Shown here one piece after another: positions 1-5,661 of a stretch of DNA of 7,260 nucleotides (its first letter is position 1; each line of letters starts with the position of its first letter). The DNA lies in NCBI GenBank assembly GCA_021818645.1, contig JAKATS010000147.1:1-7260 (forward strand). The letters are read 5' to 3'. The position numbers and the translations under genes were made by a program. The notes beneath the pieces are model-generated. The model saw only the letters and a program-made list of their open reading frames with translations. It had not been told where the DNA came from and ran no database searches. This stretch comes from Acidobacteriota bacterium (lineage in GTDB: Bacteria; Acidobacteriota; Terriglobia; Terriglobales; SCQP01).

Positions 1-151
1 GTGGCGTGGCATGCTGCGGATTGCCCGGTTGTTGCCCGCTCTTCTGGTGCTGCTCGCCCTGTTTGTGTTCGCCGCCAGTATGTTGGCCGCTGGCGGGCTG
101 GTTGCCGTTATGAACTTCCGACGTATTGGTTTTCAAGGTTTCATTTGACAT
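1..151 (-). CDS. Gln/Gly/His-rich hydrophilic protein, N-terminal 50 residues (3' end outside the window)
   Basis: The minus strand from the ATG at 149-151 is open to the left edge and gives 50 residues beginning MSNETLKTNTSEVHNGNQ. The rest is almost free of hydrophobic residues and dominated by Gln, Gly, His, Lys, Ser and Pro, as in intrinsically disordered or stress-associated small proteins. A strong Shine-Dalgarno sequence, AAGGAG (complement of 159-164), sits 7 nt before the ATG and decides both strand and start. The opposite strand is also open and would give a hydrophobic peptide, but it has no comparable ribosome site. I do not recognise a family. The function is unknown and the C-terminal part cannot be seen. 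Confidence 0.72.
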   Translation of the reverse strand, partial: MSNETLKTNTSEVHNGNQPASGQHTGGEHKQGEQHQKSGQQPGNPQHATP

Positions 152-158
152 TTGAGAA

Positions 159-164
159 CTCCTT
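159..164 (-). promoter_or_regulatory. Shine-Dalgarno site AAGGAG of the left-edge gene
   Basis: The complement reads AAGGAG with 7 nt to the ATG at 149-151. This is close to the ideal anti-SD match and spacing, and it is the main reason for calling the truncated minus-strand gene. Confidence 0.75.
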
Positions 165-272
165 ATTTGGTTCATCGTTGCTTAAGTTCAATATGATCCT
201 TTCCGCGGAAGGTGGCTGTATACTTCTGCTCACGCATTCCGATATGGACGCACTGTTCGTTTCCCAAGGCTT

Positions 273-371
273 CGCCGCACATACCTTCGGGCCGGGGGGA
301 TGGAAGGCGGGCTGGTGAGTCCCGTGGACGAGAGGGCGCCGCAAGGTGGATCGCTGTCACCCTTGCTGAGC
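273..371 (+). pseudogene. Group II intron reverse transcriptase/maturase fragment
   Basis: In the frame that includes the ATG at 300, the plus strand reads RRTYLRAGGMEGGLVSP, then VDERAPQGGSLSPLLS. The APQGGSLSPLLS segment corresponds to the conserved block of group II intron reverse transcriptases usually written TPQGGPLSPLL, and YLRAG.ME is the helix normally just before it. The catalytic YADD block should follow some tens of residues later and is absent. After Ser of SPLLS (codon 369-371) the similarity stops abruptly, at the inverted repeat beginning at 371. Upstream of about 273 I see no RT similarity. The fragment is about 33 codons, so it is a relic without activity. No intron RNA domain V/VI was recognised nearby. 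Confidence 0.62.
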
Positions 372-514
372 TGTCTCATCAATGGGGAGAGCAGAATGAA
401 AAAGTCAGGTTTGCGGCTTTGCGGCGAAACCATGCCGCGTGGTTTGCGGAATGGTGAGCGAAAGAAAAGCCGCATGATTGGGCGAATGAAACTGAATTTG
501 GCTTTATGAGACAG
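371..514. repeat. 144-bp segment bounded by 9-bp inverted repeats (MITE-like or IS remnant)
   Basis: CTGTCTCAT at 371-379 is the exact reverse complement of ATGAGACAG at 506-514. The interior has no convincing gene, though it contains repeated TTTGCGG motifs. The left repeat begins exactly where the reverse-transcriptase similarity ends. The right end is followed by a tandem duplication, GAGACAGGTT at 508-517 and 518-527. Ends starting CTGTCTCAT are reminiscent of insertion-sequence termini, so this may be an internally deleted IS or a small non-autonomous element. No clean target-site duplication is visible, and 9-bp arms can occur by chance, so confidence is limited. Confidence 0.45.
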
Positions 515-560
515 GTTGAGACAGGTTCTCGCCACGCTCGGGCGCGCGGCCGGCATTGCA

Positions 561-1535
561 TCATATCCGCAGCACAATTTTTCCCCCTGCCTGCCCCTGT
601 TTCAGTTTTTCCAGCGCTTCGCCGGCTTTTTCCAGCGGCATTCCCTGCAGGGGTGGTGGTTTGAGCCTGCCCGTTTCCATCCGCTCAGCCAGATCTTCCA
701 GGGCGTCCCGTGTGCGCAGCATGTTGGCGTTGCGGGCCTCGAGTTCGCGCCCCTGCGCCATTGCGGCCTCGGCGGCATAAAGGGTTGAAGCGAGTTTGCC
801 GCCCGTTTTCACCCATTGCGCTCCGTCGGCGATTTTCGATGGGTCATGCACCAGGTCCAGCACCGCATCAAATCCCGCGGGCTGCCGCGCTCTCAGTTGC
901 TTTTCCCACCCCGGTTGGGTGTAGTCCACAATTTCCGCCGCACCCAGTTCGCGCAGGCGCGCTTGTGCCTCGGCGCCGCGTGCCGTGGCCCACACCTTCG
1001 CGCCGGCCTGGGCCAGAAGTTGCACCGCATAGGTGCCCACTCCGCCGGTTGCGCCCATCACCAGAACCCTCTCTCCCTCCCGCGGTTGTAAAGCCTCATG
1101 GGCCGCCATCGCGGTCAGTGCCGGCGTGGGCGCCGCCGCCGCTGCCGCGAAGCTGACCCTTTCGGGTTTTTCCATCAGCAGCCCGCTTTCCTCGACCACC
1201 ATGTATTCGGCAAATGCCCCGCCCAGCCAGGCCGAGCCGAATACTTCCTGTCCCGGAGTCCAGTTTTCGACATCTTCACCCGGGTTTAATACAATCCCCG
1301 CAAAGTCATTGCCCAGATAAAGCGGAAACTGCGGCTTCTCGATCCCCGTCCGGCCGTCGCGTATCTTCCAGTCCACCGGGTTCACCCCGGCGGCATAAAC
1401 CCGGATCAGCACCTGGCTGGGCAGCGGCAGCGGCACGGGCCGTTGATGCAGTTCTCCCGGGTCGCCGAATCGGCGTATGGCGAAACCGTGCATCATCTCC
1501 GGCATGCGTAAAGGTTCTGCGGGCAGGCTGGCCAT
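561..1535 (-). CDS. NADP-dependent oxidoreductase, MDR superfamily, zinc-independent quinone oxidoreductase type
   Basis: This 324-residue protein belongs to the medium-chain dehydrogenase/reductase superfamily, whose quinone-oxidoreductase branch reduces quinones or activated alkenes with NADPH in the cytoplasm. It has the GroES-like N-terminal fold (about residues 15-130) with VNPVDWKIRDG at 51-61 and the GNDFAG turn at 75-80. A Rossmann domain follows, with the nucleotide-binding loop GATGGVG at 161-167, and KIVLRI closes the chain as in this branch. The paired Cys/His residues that bind catalytic and structural zinc in true alcohol dehydrogenases are not seen, which supports the zinc-independent class. 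Length is normal. The start at 1535 is backed by GGAG (complement of 1542-1545) 6 nt upstream; Met11 or Met14 would be weaker choices. The gene lies downstream of the barrel-protein gene, separated by 99 nt that contain a strong hairpin, so it is probably a separate unit. The exact substrate cannot be told. Confidence 0.93.
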   Translation of the reverse strand: MASLPAEPLRMPEMMHGFAIRRFGDPGELHQRPVPLPLPSQVLIRVYAAGVNPVDWKIRDGRTGIEKPQFPLYLGNDFAGIVLNPGEDVENWTPGQEVFGSAWLGGAFAEYMVVEESGLLMEKPERVSFAAAAAAPTPALTAMAAHEALQPREGERVLVMGATGGVGTYAVQLLAQAGAKVWATARGAEAQARLRELGAAEIVDYTQPGWEKQLRARQPAGFDAVLDLVHDPSKIADGAQWVKTGGKLASTLYAAEAAMAQGRELEARNANMLRTRDALEDLAERMETGRLKPPPLQGMPLEKAGEALEKLKQGQAGGKIVLRI

Positions 1536-1561
1536 GGATCACTCCGTTATTTTGGGCAATA

Positions 1562-1589
1562 CCGCATCCAGCCCGAGGGCTGGATGCGG
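1562..1589. terminator. 12-bp perfect hairpin between barrel-protein and oxidoreductase genes, possible terminator
   Basis: CCGCATCCAGCC (1562-1573) and GGCTGGATGCGG (1578-1589) form a perfect 12-bp stem with the 4-nt loop CGAG. It lies 45 nt past the stop of the barrel-protein gene, read on the minus strand, and before the oxidoreductase ribosome site. The sequence after the stem on that strand is only moderately T-rich, without a clean T-run, so it may be a weak or Rho-assisted terminator or an mRNA-stabilising stem. The structure is certain as sequence; its role is inferred. Confidence 0.55.
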
Positions 1590-1634
1590 CGCAATCCCTG
1601 CGGCGCGTAGCCTTGGCAGCCCGCGCCGGTCATG

Positions 1635-2456
1635 TTAGAAGCTGAAAACCAGGCCGATGGAAGGCTCGGATAATACAGTTCGTTTTCCGGTATTCAAAGG
1701 CTGCAATTCAAAATCGGGAGTGCGATAGACCAGGCCCCGGTACTGGATTCGCACGCCCACCCAGCGCACGGGTTTGATATCCACCCCGCCGCCGAAAACG
1801 AAAGTCCCCCGCGACTGGCCCAGCGCGCCCACCAGGCTGGGGAAGTTATGGGTGGGGCTGAAATGTACAAATCCCAGGCCGGCTTCCAGAAAGGGGTACA
1901 GGCCCGCGAAATGCGAAAACGTCTGGACGTAGCTGGCGGTGAACTGGTGTATGTCGCTCTGCTCGCCGAACAGGCCCGACCTCAGCCGGTAATCCTGCGT
2001 ATTTCTGGCCCAGCCATAATCCAGCTCCAGTGCATTCCAATGCGTCATCTTGTACCGGTAGCTGATCAGGTAACCGCCGGTATTGTTCGCGCTTTGATCG
2101 AGCACTCCCTGTCCAAACTGATTTTTGGTGTAATCGCCGGTGAAGGATAGCGCGATGGTGGAATGGTCCATGCGATGGTGCACGCGGCTATGCCGGCGAT
2201 GATGATGGCGGGCATTCGCCGTATGGCCGCGCGTATCCACCCAGGTATGAGTTACCGGATATTCCAGCCTCGCGGTTTGCATCTGGAAATTCGCCGGCGC
2301 TTTGAGTGCCGTCATTTTCCGCTTCCGCGCCGCCGCTTTTCGCGCCGTTTTTTCGCTGCTGGTTTGGTGCCATGACTTTGGATGATGGGTCCTGGCCGCG
2401 GCGCCCGTGGCCAGCGTTCCACACAACAGCACAAGCGTTGATAGCTTGATGAACAT
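1635..2456 (-). CDS. Outer-membrane beta-barrel protein with His/Arg-rich N-terminal linker
   Basis: This 273-residue protein begins with a clear signal peptide, MFIKLSTLVLLCGTLATGAA, with cleavage likely near residues 20-21 (AAA/R). Residues about 22-98 are a basic, His-rich, low-complexity linker, including clusters such as RHHHRRHSRVHHRMDH (83-98). From about 100 to the end the chain shows alternating polar/aromatic strands (IALSFTGDYT, GGYLISYRY, ALELDYGWA, FTASYVQTF, TFVFGGGVDI, VGVRIQYRGLVY) and ends SIGLVFSF. A C-terminal Phe is the outer-membrane assembly (BamA) signal. This fits a small OmpA/OmpW-like 8-stranded barrel; the function is unknown. I chose the ATG at 2454-2456, not the further upstream one at 2588, because it directly begins the signal peptide and has AGGAG (complement of 2468-2472) 11 nt before it. 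It is followed by the hairpin at 1562-1589. Confidence 0.85.
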   Translation of the reverse strand: MFIKLSTLVLLCGTLATGAAARTHHPKSWHQTSSEKTARKAAARKRKMTALKAPANFQMQTARLEYPVTHTWVDTRGHTANARHHHRRHSRVHHRMDHSTIALSFTGDYTKNQFGQGVLDQSANNTGGYLISYRYKMTHWNALELDYGWARNTQDYRLRSGLFGEQSDIHQFTASYVQTFSHFAGLYPFLEAGLGFVHFSPTHNFPSLVGALGQSRGTFVFGGGVDIKPVRWVGVRIQYRGLVYRTPDFELQPLNTGKRTVLSEPSIGLVFSF

Positions 2457-2643
2457 TATGGCTTCTGCTCCTGAATGAAGTATGCTTTCGGCCAGGCTGA
2501 TTGATGTTGCAGGCCAGCACTGGCCAAAAGGGTTATAAAAAGGCAGATGCCATGCCCACACCTTATGTGGGGAGTACGAAAGGATCAATAACCGTAATTA
2601 TGGTTAGCCCGATTAATATAATGTCCGGCGATTGGGTGCGCAG

Positions 2644-2670
2644 TTATGCGCAGCTTATCGCTGCGCATAA
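2644..2670. terminator. 11-bp perfect hairpin spanning the trpD stop codon
   Basis: TTATGCGCAGC (2644-2654) pairs perfectly with GCTGCGCATAA (2660-2670) around a 5-nt loop. The trpD stop codon (complement of 2655-2657) lies in the loop. No T-run follows on the minus strand, so intrinsic termination is uncertain. It could instead protect the mRNA 3' end or assist Rho-dependent termination. The intergenic gap to the barrel-protein gene is 198 nt and holds another short stem (CCCACA 2555-2560 with TGTGGG 2566-2571), but no promoter I would call with confidence. Confidence 0.4.
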
Positions 2671-3746
2671 GCGATCCAGCGCTGCAGGGCCGCTTGCGCC
2701 TTTCCGCTCGCCAGCGCCTGCCGCGCCCGCGCGATCGCTTCCGGCCATTCCGCCACGGCGTTGCCGGCCAGCAGGGTGGCGGCTGCATTCAAAACCGTAA
2801 TATCGCGCTGGGCCCGCAGCCGCTTCCCCGGCAGGCTCTTTTGATCGGCCTGCTGCTGCGGGTCGAGCACCTGCGCGATGATGCGGGCATTTTCTCCGGC
2901 ATCTCCTCCGGCCAGATCGTCCAGACCCGCCCGCTCGATGCCCAGGTCCCGGGCGTCGAGCGTATAAGTTTTCACGCTTCCCTCCCGCACTTCGGAAATC
3001 CGCGTGGGCGCGGTGGTCGTTACTTCATCCAGCCCGTCTTCGCCATGCGCCACAAAGGCGCGCCGGGTTCCCAGGGCCGCCAGCGCCTCCGCCATTTTTG
3101 TGGTCAGCTCCGGCGCATACACGCCCACCACCTGCGCCTGTGCGCCGGCGGGGTTGCACAGCGGGCCCAGCAGGTTGAACACGGTGCGGAACCCCAGCTC
3201 CCGCCGCACCGGCTGCACCTGTTTCATCGCGCCATGCATGCGCGGAGCATATAGAAACGTCAACCCGGTCACCCGCAAACACTCCGCCGCCTCGTCCGGC
3301 GGCAAATCCACCCGCACCCCCAGTGCTTCCAGCACATCGGCGCTGCCGCAGCGGCTGGAAATGGAGCGGTTGCCGTGCTTGGCAATCCGCAGGCCGGCGC
3401 CCGCCGCCACAATCGCCGCTGCGGTGGATATATTAAAAGTCCCCGCCGCATCGCCGCCCGTCCCGCAGGTGTCCACCAGAGAAGAATCGGCCAGGGCTTC
3501 ATGTCCGGTGCCGGTGGCGGCTACCGTGGCGTGCAGTCCCGGCCACGGAGCCGCCGCTGCTCGTATGGCCTCGGCGAACCCCGTCAGCTCGCCGCTGCTT
3601 TCGCCCTTCATTGCCAGCCCGGTCAAAAACGCCGCGATCTGCGCTGGACTGGCCGCGCCCGATAAAATCTCCTCCAGCGCCGCGCGCGCCTCGGCGCGGC
3701 TCAGTTCCTGCCGTGCGACCACCCGCCGTATGCTTTCAGCCAGCAT
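2655..3746 (-). CDS. trpD: Anthranilate phosphoribosyltransferase
   Basis: TrpD transfers the phosphoribosyl group of PRPP to anthranilate, giving N-(5'-phosphoribosyl)anthranilate, the second step from chorismate to tryptophan, in the cytoplasm. The signatures are all present: the N-terminal helical domain (about 1-70, LSRAEARAALEEILSGAASP), the PRPP loop DTCGTGGD at 92-99, NIST at 105-108, KHGNRS at 123-128, SADVLEALG at 135-143, the anthranilate-site region VRRELGFRTVFNLLGPLCNP at 180-199, and the metal-binding GLDE at 238-241. At 363 residues it is slightly longer than usual (about 340). The excess seems to lie in an extension before DTCGTGGD (about 71-91) and a Gln/Lys-rich stretch near 295-312. 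The start at 3746 fits the family N-terminus. It has no Shine-Dalgarno sequence but a -10-like TACAAT 7 nt upstream, suggesting a leaderless mRNA. No other trp gene is in the window. Confidence 0.96.
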   Translation of the reverse strand: MLAESIRRVVARQELSRAEARAALEEILSGAASPAQIAAFLTGLAMKGESSGELTGFAEAIRAAAAPWPGLHATVAATGTGHEALADSSLVDTCGTGGDAAGTFNISTAAAIVAAGAGLRIAKHGNRSISSRCGSADVLEALGVRVDLPPDEAAECLRVTGLTFLYAPRMHGAMKQVQPVRRELGFRTVFNLLGPLCNPAGAQAQVVGVYAPELTTKMAEALAALGTRRAFVAHGEDGLDEVTTTAPTRISEVREGSVKTYTLDARDLGIERAGLDDLAGGDAGENARIIAQVLDPQQQADQKSLPGKRLRAQRDITVLNAAATLLAGNAVAEWPEAIARARQALASGKAQAALQRWIAYAQR

Positions 3747-3753
3747 AGTAATG

Positions 3754-3781
3754 ATTGTAAGGGCCGGGGACCGCGCAGCAA
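3754..3781 (-). promoter_or_regulatory. Possible trpD promoter giving a near-leaderless mRNA
   Basis: On the minus strand, TTGCTG (complement of 3776-3781) and TACAAT (complement of 3754-3759) are 16 nt apart. TACAAT matches 5 of 6 bases of the sigma-70 -10 box; the -35 is weak (3 of 6). TACAAT ends 7 nt before the trpD ATG, so transcription would start at or next to the start codon. This agrees with the missing Shine-Dalgarno site. Prediction only. Confidence 0.4.
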
Positions 3782-3839
3782 GCGGCTCTTTCCCGTGACT
3801 GATGGTGGCCGCGGCGCTGCTGTGGATTTCTACGCTGGT

Positions 3840-4547
3840 TCAGTGAATGGCCGGCCCTGGATGGCCATTCGACCAATGACTGACTTTCACCATGAATATT
3901 GTGGCTTTTTCTTCAGGATCACGGGCGGCGATCACCGGCGATCCGGGCAGGTTGGCGCCCCAGCTGTGCGCCATGTTCAGGGGTTCAAAAAACATCAGGT
4001 GGGGATACCATTGCCTGGCCTGATCATTCAGATACTGTTGCTGCGACATCATGTAACACATGGCGCCGGGCTTGAGCCGTGGCAGTCGTCCCTGCCGGAA
4101 GGCTGCCGCAAGAGCGCGGGCAATCTCAGGCTTTGTTTTTCCCGCCAGCACCCATTTTGTCTTTAACAGATAAATGGGTGCGAAACTGGCGGCGGCCTGC
4201 GCATTGAAACAATTGGGGCTGCGCATTTTTGGATTCCAGAAATCCCAGCTGCCGGTGCTCTTGGCCCAGCTGCGCTCCACCAGGCAAAGAAACCCATTCT
4301 GGCCCGGCACGGCGACTTGGTAGCCCGTGCGGGTCAGCACCATGACTTCGGCGTGATTGGCGATCGCCGGCGGCGCTGCGGAGCGGGCCAGTGCAATCTC
4401 GGTTTTCGGGTTCGCGATCAGATATTGTCGGAGCGGAGCCATGCTCGCATAGCGCTGCTTCGAATTCGTAACTTTGGCGTGAAGACTCGCGCCCATCCCG
4501 GTCACGACGATCAGAAACAAAATTCCGGCAAACTTGCTTTGTATCAT
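3840..4547 (-). CDS. Secreted/periplasmic protein of a conserved uncharacterised family
   Basis: This 235-residue protein has a typical Sec signal peptide, residues 1-24 (MIQSKFAGILFLIVVTGMGA then SLHA), with cleavage after ASLHA. The mature part is a single domain with an opening helix (APLRQYLIANPKTEIALARSAAP), a conserved-looking core NGFLCLVERSW at 84-94, FWNPKMRSPNCFN at 103-115, GAMCYMMSQQQYL at 161-173, WYPHLMFF at 180-187, WGANLPGSP at 196-204 and a closing VSHWSNGHPGP. Three Cys (88, 113, 164) sit inside these blocks. I recall similar proteins of unknown function in Acidobacteria and Proteobacteria with the same blocks, but cannot name a domain. No catalytic motif is recognised. The ribosome site is weak (CGGAAT upstream of the ATG at 4547). 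It is followed on the same strand by trpD, 93 nt away, and diverges from the transposase gene. Confidence 0.82.
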   Translation of the reverse strand: MIQSKFAGILFLIVVTGMGASLHAKVTNSKQRYASMAPLRQYLIANPKTEIALARSAAPPAIANHAEVMVLTRTGYQVAVPGQNGFLCLVERSWAKSTGSWDFWNPKMRSPNCFNAQAAASFAPIYLLKTKWVLAGKTKPEIARALAAAFRQGRLPRLKPGAMCYMMSQQQYLNDQARQWYPHLMFFEPLNMAHSWGANLPGSPVIAARDPEEKATIFMVKVSHWSNGHPGPAIH

Positions 4548-4605
4548 CGAATGATTCCGTTGCCTGCGGTGAATCGTAGCATAACAAAATTAGGCAACTA
4601 TATAC

Positions 4606-4634
4606 TTGACATACCGCGCAAATAGCCCTATGAT
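4606..4634 (+). promoter_or_regulatory. Near-consensus sigma-70 promoter of the transposase gene, leaderless
   Basis: TTGACA (4606-4611, perfect -35) and TATGAT (4629-4634, 5 of 6 for -10) are separated by the optimal 17 nt. The usual start point, 7 nt past the -10 box, is base 4641, which is the A of the transposase ATG. No Shine-Dalgarno sequence is present, so translation of a leaderless mRNA is expected. Confidence 0.75.
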
Positions 4635-4640
4635 TAGAGC

Positions 4641-5603
4641 ATGAAAGACGTAAACACATTACAGGAAGCTATTCTTCACTTCGCCGATCACGTCAACTGC
4701 CACGCGCTGATGGTACAACTCCGCTGGCCGGATGGAAAGATCACCTGCCCGCGTTGCGGGGCAGAGAAGGTCACCTATCTTGCCAAGAATCGCGTTTGGA
4801 AATGCTATGCGAAGCATGAGAAGCCGACGTTCTCATTGAAGACGGGAACGATTTTCGAGGATTCGCCGCTTGGATTGGAGAAGTGGTTCCCGGCGTTGTG
4901 GCTGGTAGTGAATTGCAAGAATGGCATCAGTTCATGTGAACTTGCCCGCGATCTTGGCGTTACTCAGAAAACCGCATGGTTTATGGCTCACCGTCTTCGC
5001 TTCGCGTTGACTGACGGCGGATTCTCTCTACTGTCCGGCGAAGTTGAAGCCGATGAAACATTCATCGGAGGCAAGGCTCGCAACATGCATATTGCGATGC
5101 GTGAGCGTCGCATCACTGGAACGGGCGGCAAGGATAAGACTCCGGTAATGGGACTGTTGGAACGGGGTGGCAAGGTTCGGACCACTGTAATCGAGAATCG
5201 GAAGAAGAAGAAGAGTCTTCAGGGCGAAGTGAGAAAGCACGTTGAAGCTGGCTTTGCCTTGTACATGGACGCGCTGCTTTCATATAATGGGCTGGCCAGC
5301 GACTACGCATATCAAGTCGTTGACCATGCGGTTCAATACGTCGATGGTCGCGTTCACACAAACGGTCTGGAAAACTTCTGGAGCCTTTTGAAGCGCGGTA
5401 TCAGTGGAACGTATGTGAGCGTCGAACCGTTCCATTTGTTCCGCTACCTTGATGAACAAACCTTTTGGTTCAACAATCGCAAAGAGGTGAATGATGCGGG
5501 GCGGTTCACATTGGCTCTTTCGCAGATCGCGGGCAAGCGGCTCACCTACAGACATCTGACTGGCAAGGAACCGGAGTTGCCCACCGCACCAGCAGTGAAC
5601 TAA
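4641..5603 (+). CDS. IS1595-family transposase (ISXO2-like DDE)
   Basis: This 320-residue protein appears complete and catalyses cut-and-paste or copy-type movement of an IS1595-family element. Residues about 20-70 are the N-terminal zinc-binding domain: CPRC at 36-39, then C55 and H59 in WKCYAKHEKPTFS (C..C / C...H rather than four Cys). TGTIFEDSPLGLEKW (68-82) and the helix-turn-helix-like SSCELARDLGVTQKTAWFM (97-115) follow. The catalytic domain has D138 (EVEADETFIGGKARN), a second Asp at D210 (ALYMDALLSY) and the closing VHTNGLENFWSLLKRGISGTY (238-258), where E244/N245 supply the third acidic or Asn position. No frameshift or stop interrupts it. Base composition is clearly poorer in GC than in the neighbours to the left. 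It converges with the methyltransferase gene, with 31 nt between the stops. I could not identify the terminal inverted repeats. Confidence 0.94.
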   Translation: MKDVNTLQEAILHFADHVNCHALMVQLRWPDGKITCPRCGAEKVTYLAKNRVWKCYAKHEKPTFSLKTGTIFEDSPLGLEKWFPALWLVVNCKNGISSCELARDLGVTQKTAWFMAHRLRFALTDGGFSLLSGEVEADETFIGGKARNMHIAMRERRITGTGGKDKTPVMGLLERGGKVRTTVIENRKKKKSLQGEVRKHVEAGFALYMDALLSYNGLASDYAYQVVDHAVQYVDGRVHTNGLENFWSLLKRGISGTYVSVEPFHLFRYLDEQTFWFNNRKEVNDAGRFTLALSQIAGKRLTYRHLTGKEPELPTAPAVN

Positions 5604-5628
5604 AACGACAGAACAGAGGAAAGAGAAA

Positions 5629-5661
5629 GGCTGGCTAACCCTTCCGGGTTGTTGGCCTTTT
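5629..5661. terminator. Bidirectional intrinsic terminator between convergent transposase and methyltransferase genes
   Basis: The bases 5629-5641 pair with 5646-5657 (12 pairs including three G-T, one bulged T) around the 4-nt loop TTCC, which reads GGAA, a GNRA-type loop, on the minus strand. On the plus strand TTTT (5658-5661) follows the stem; on the minus strand a T-rich run (complement of about 5619-5628) follows. It would stop transcription from both genes. It overlaps the last codons and the TAG of the methyltransferase gene (complement of 5635-5637). Confidence 0.65.

Noticed and set aside
11..148. Plus-strand hydrophobic peptide beginning MLRIARLLPALL
   Set aside because: It is the exact codon mirror of the minus-strand gene, lacks a ribosome site as good as AAGGAG, and similar artefacts are expected opposite Gln/Gly/His-rich frames.
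300..509. 69-codon plus-strand ORF containing the RT block as an intact gene
   Set aside because: RT similarity ends at about codon 24 and the rest runs through the inverted-repeat segment; it lacks the catalytic block. Treated as a pseudogene fragment.
710..1156. 148-codon plus-strand ORF opposite the oxidoreductase
   Set aside because: Pro/Arg/Ala-rich shadow frame opposite a clear MDR gene.
2457..2588. 44-codon upstream extension of the barrel-protein gene
   Set aside because: The extension would bury a textbook signal peptide that starts at 2456, and AGGAG lies just before that internal ATG.
3004..3798. 264-codon plus-strand ORF opposite trpD
   Set aside because: Antisense shadow of a confidently identified gene in GC-rich DNA; composition is Ser/Ala/Arg/Pro-rich with no recognisable domain.
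3845..3870. Inverted repeat GAATGGCC / GGCCATTC with a 10-nt loop at the end of the secreted-protein gene
   Set aside because: Lies inside coding sequence, has a long loop and no following T-run; too weak to call a terminator.
4548..4605. Left terminal inverted repeat of the IS1595 element
   Set aside because: I compared this stretch with 5604-5640, 6706-6752 and 7211-7260 and found no convincing inverted match; the right end may be outside the window.
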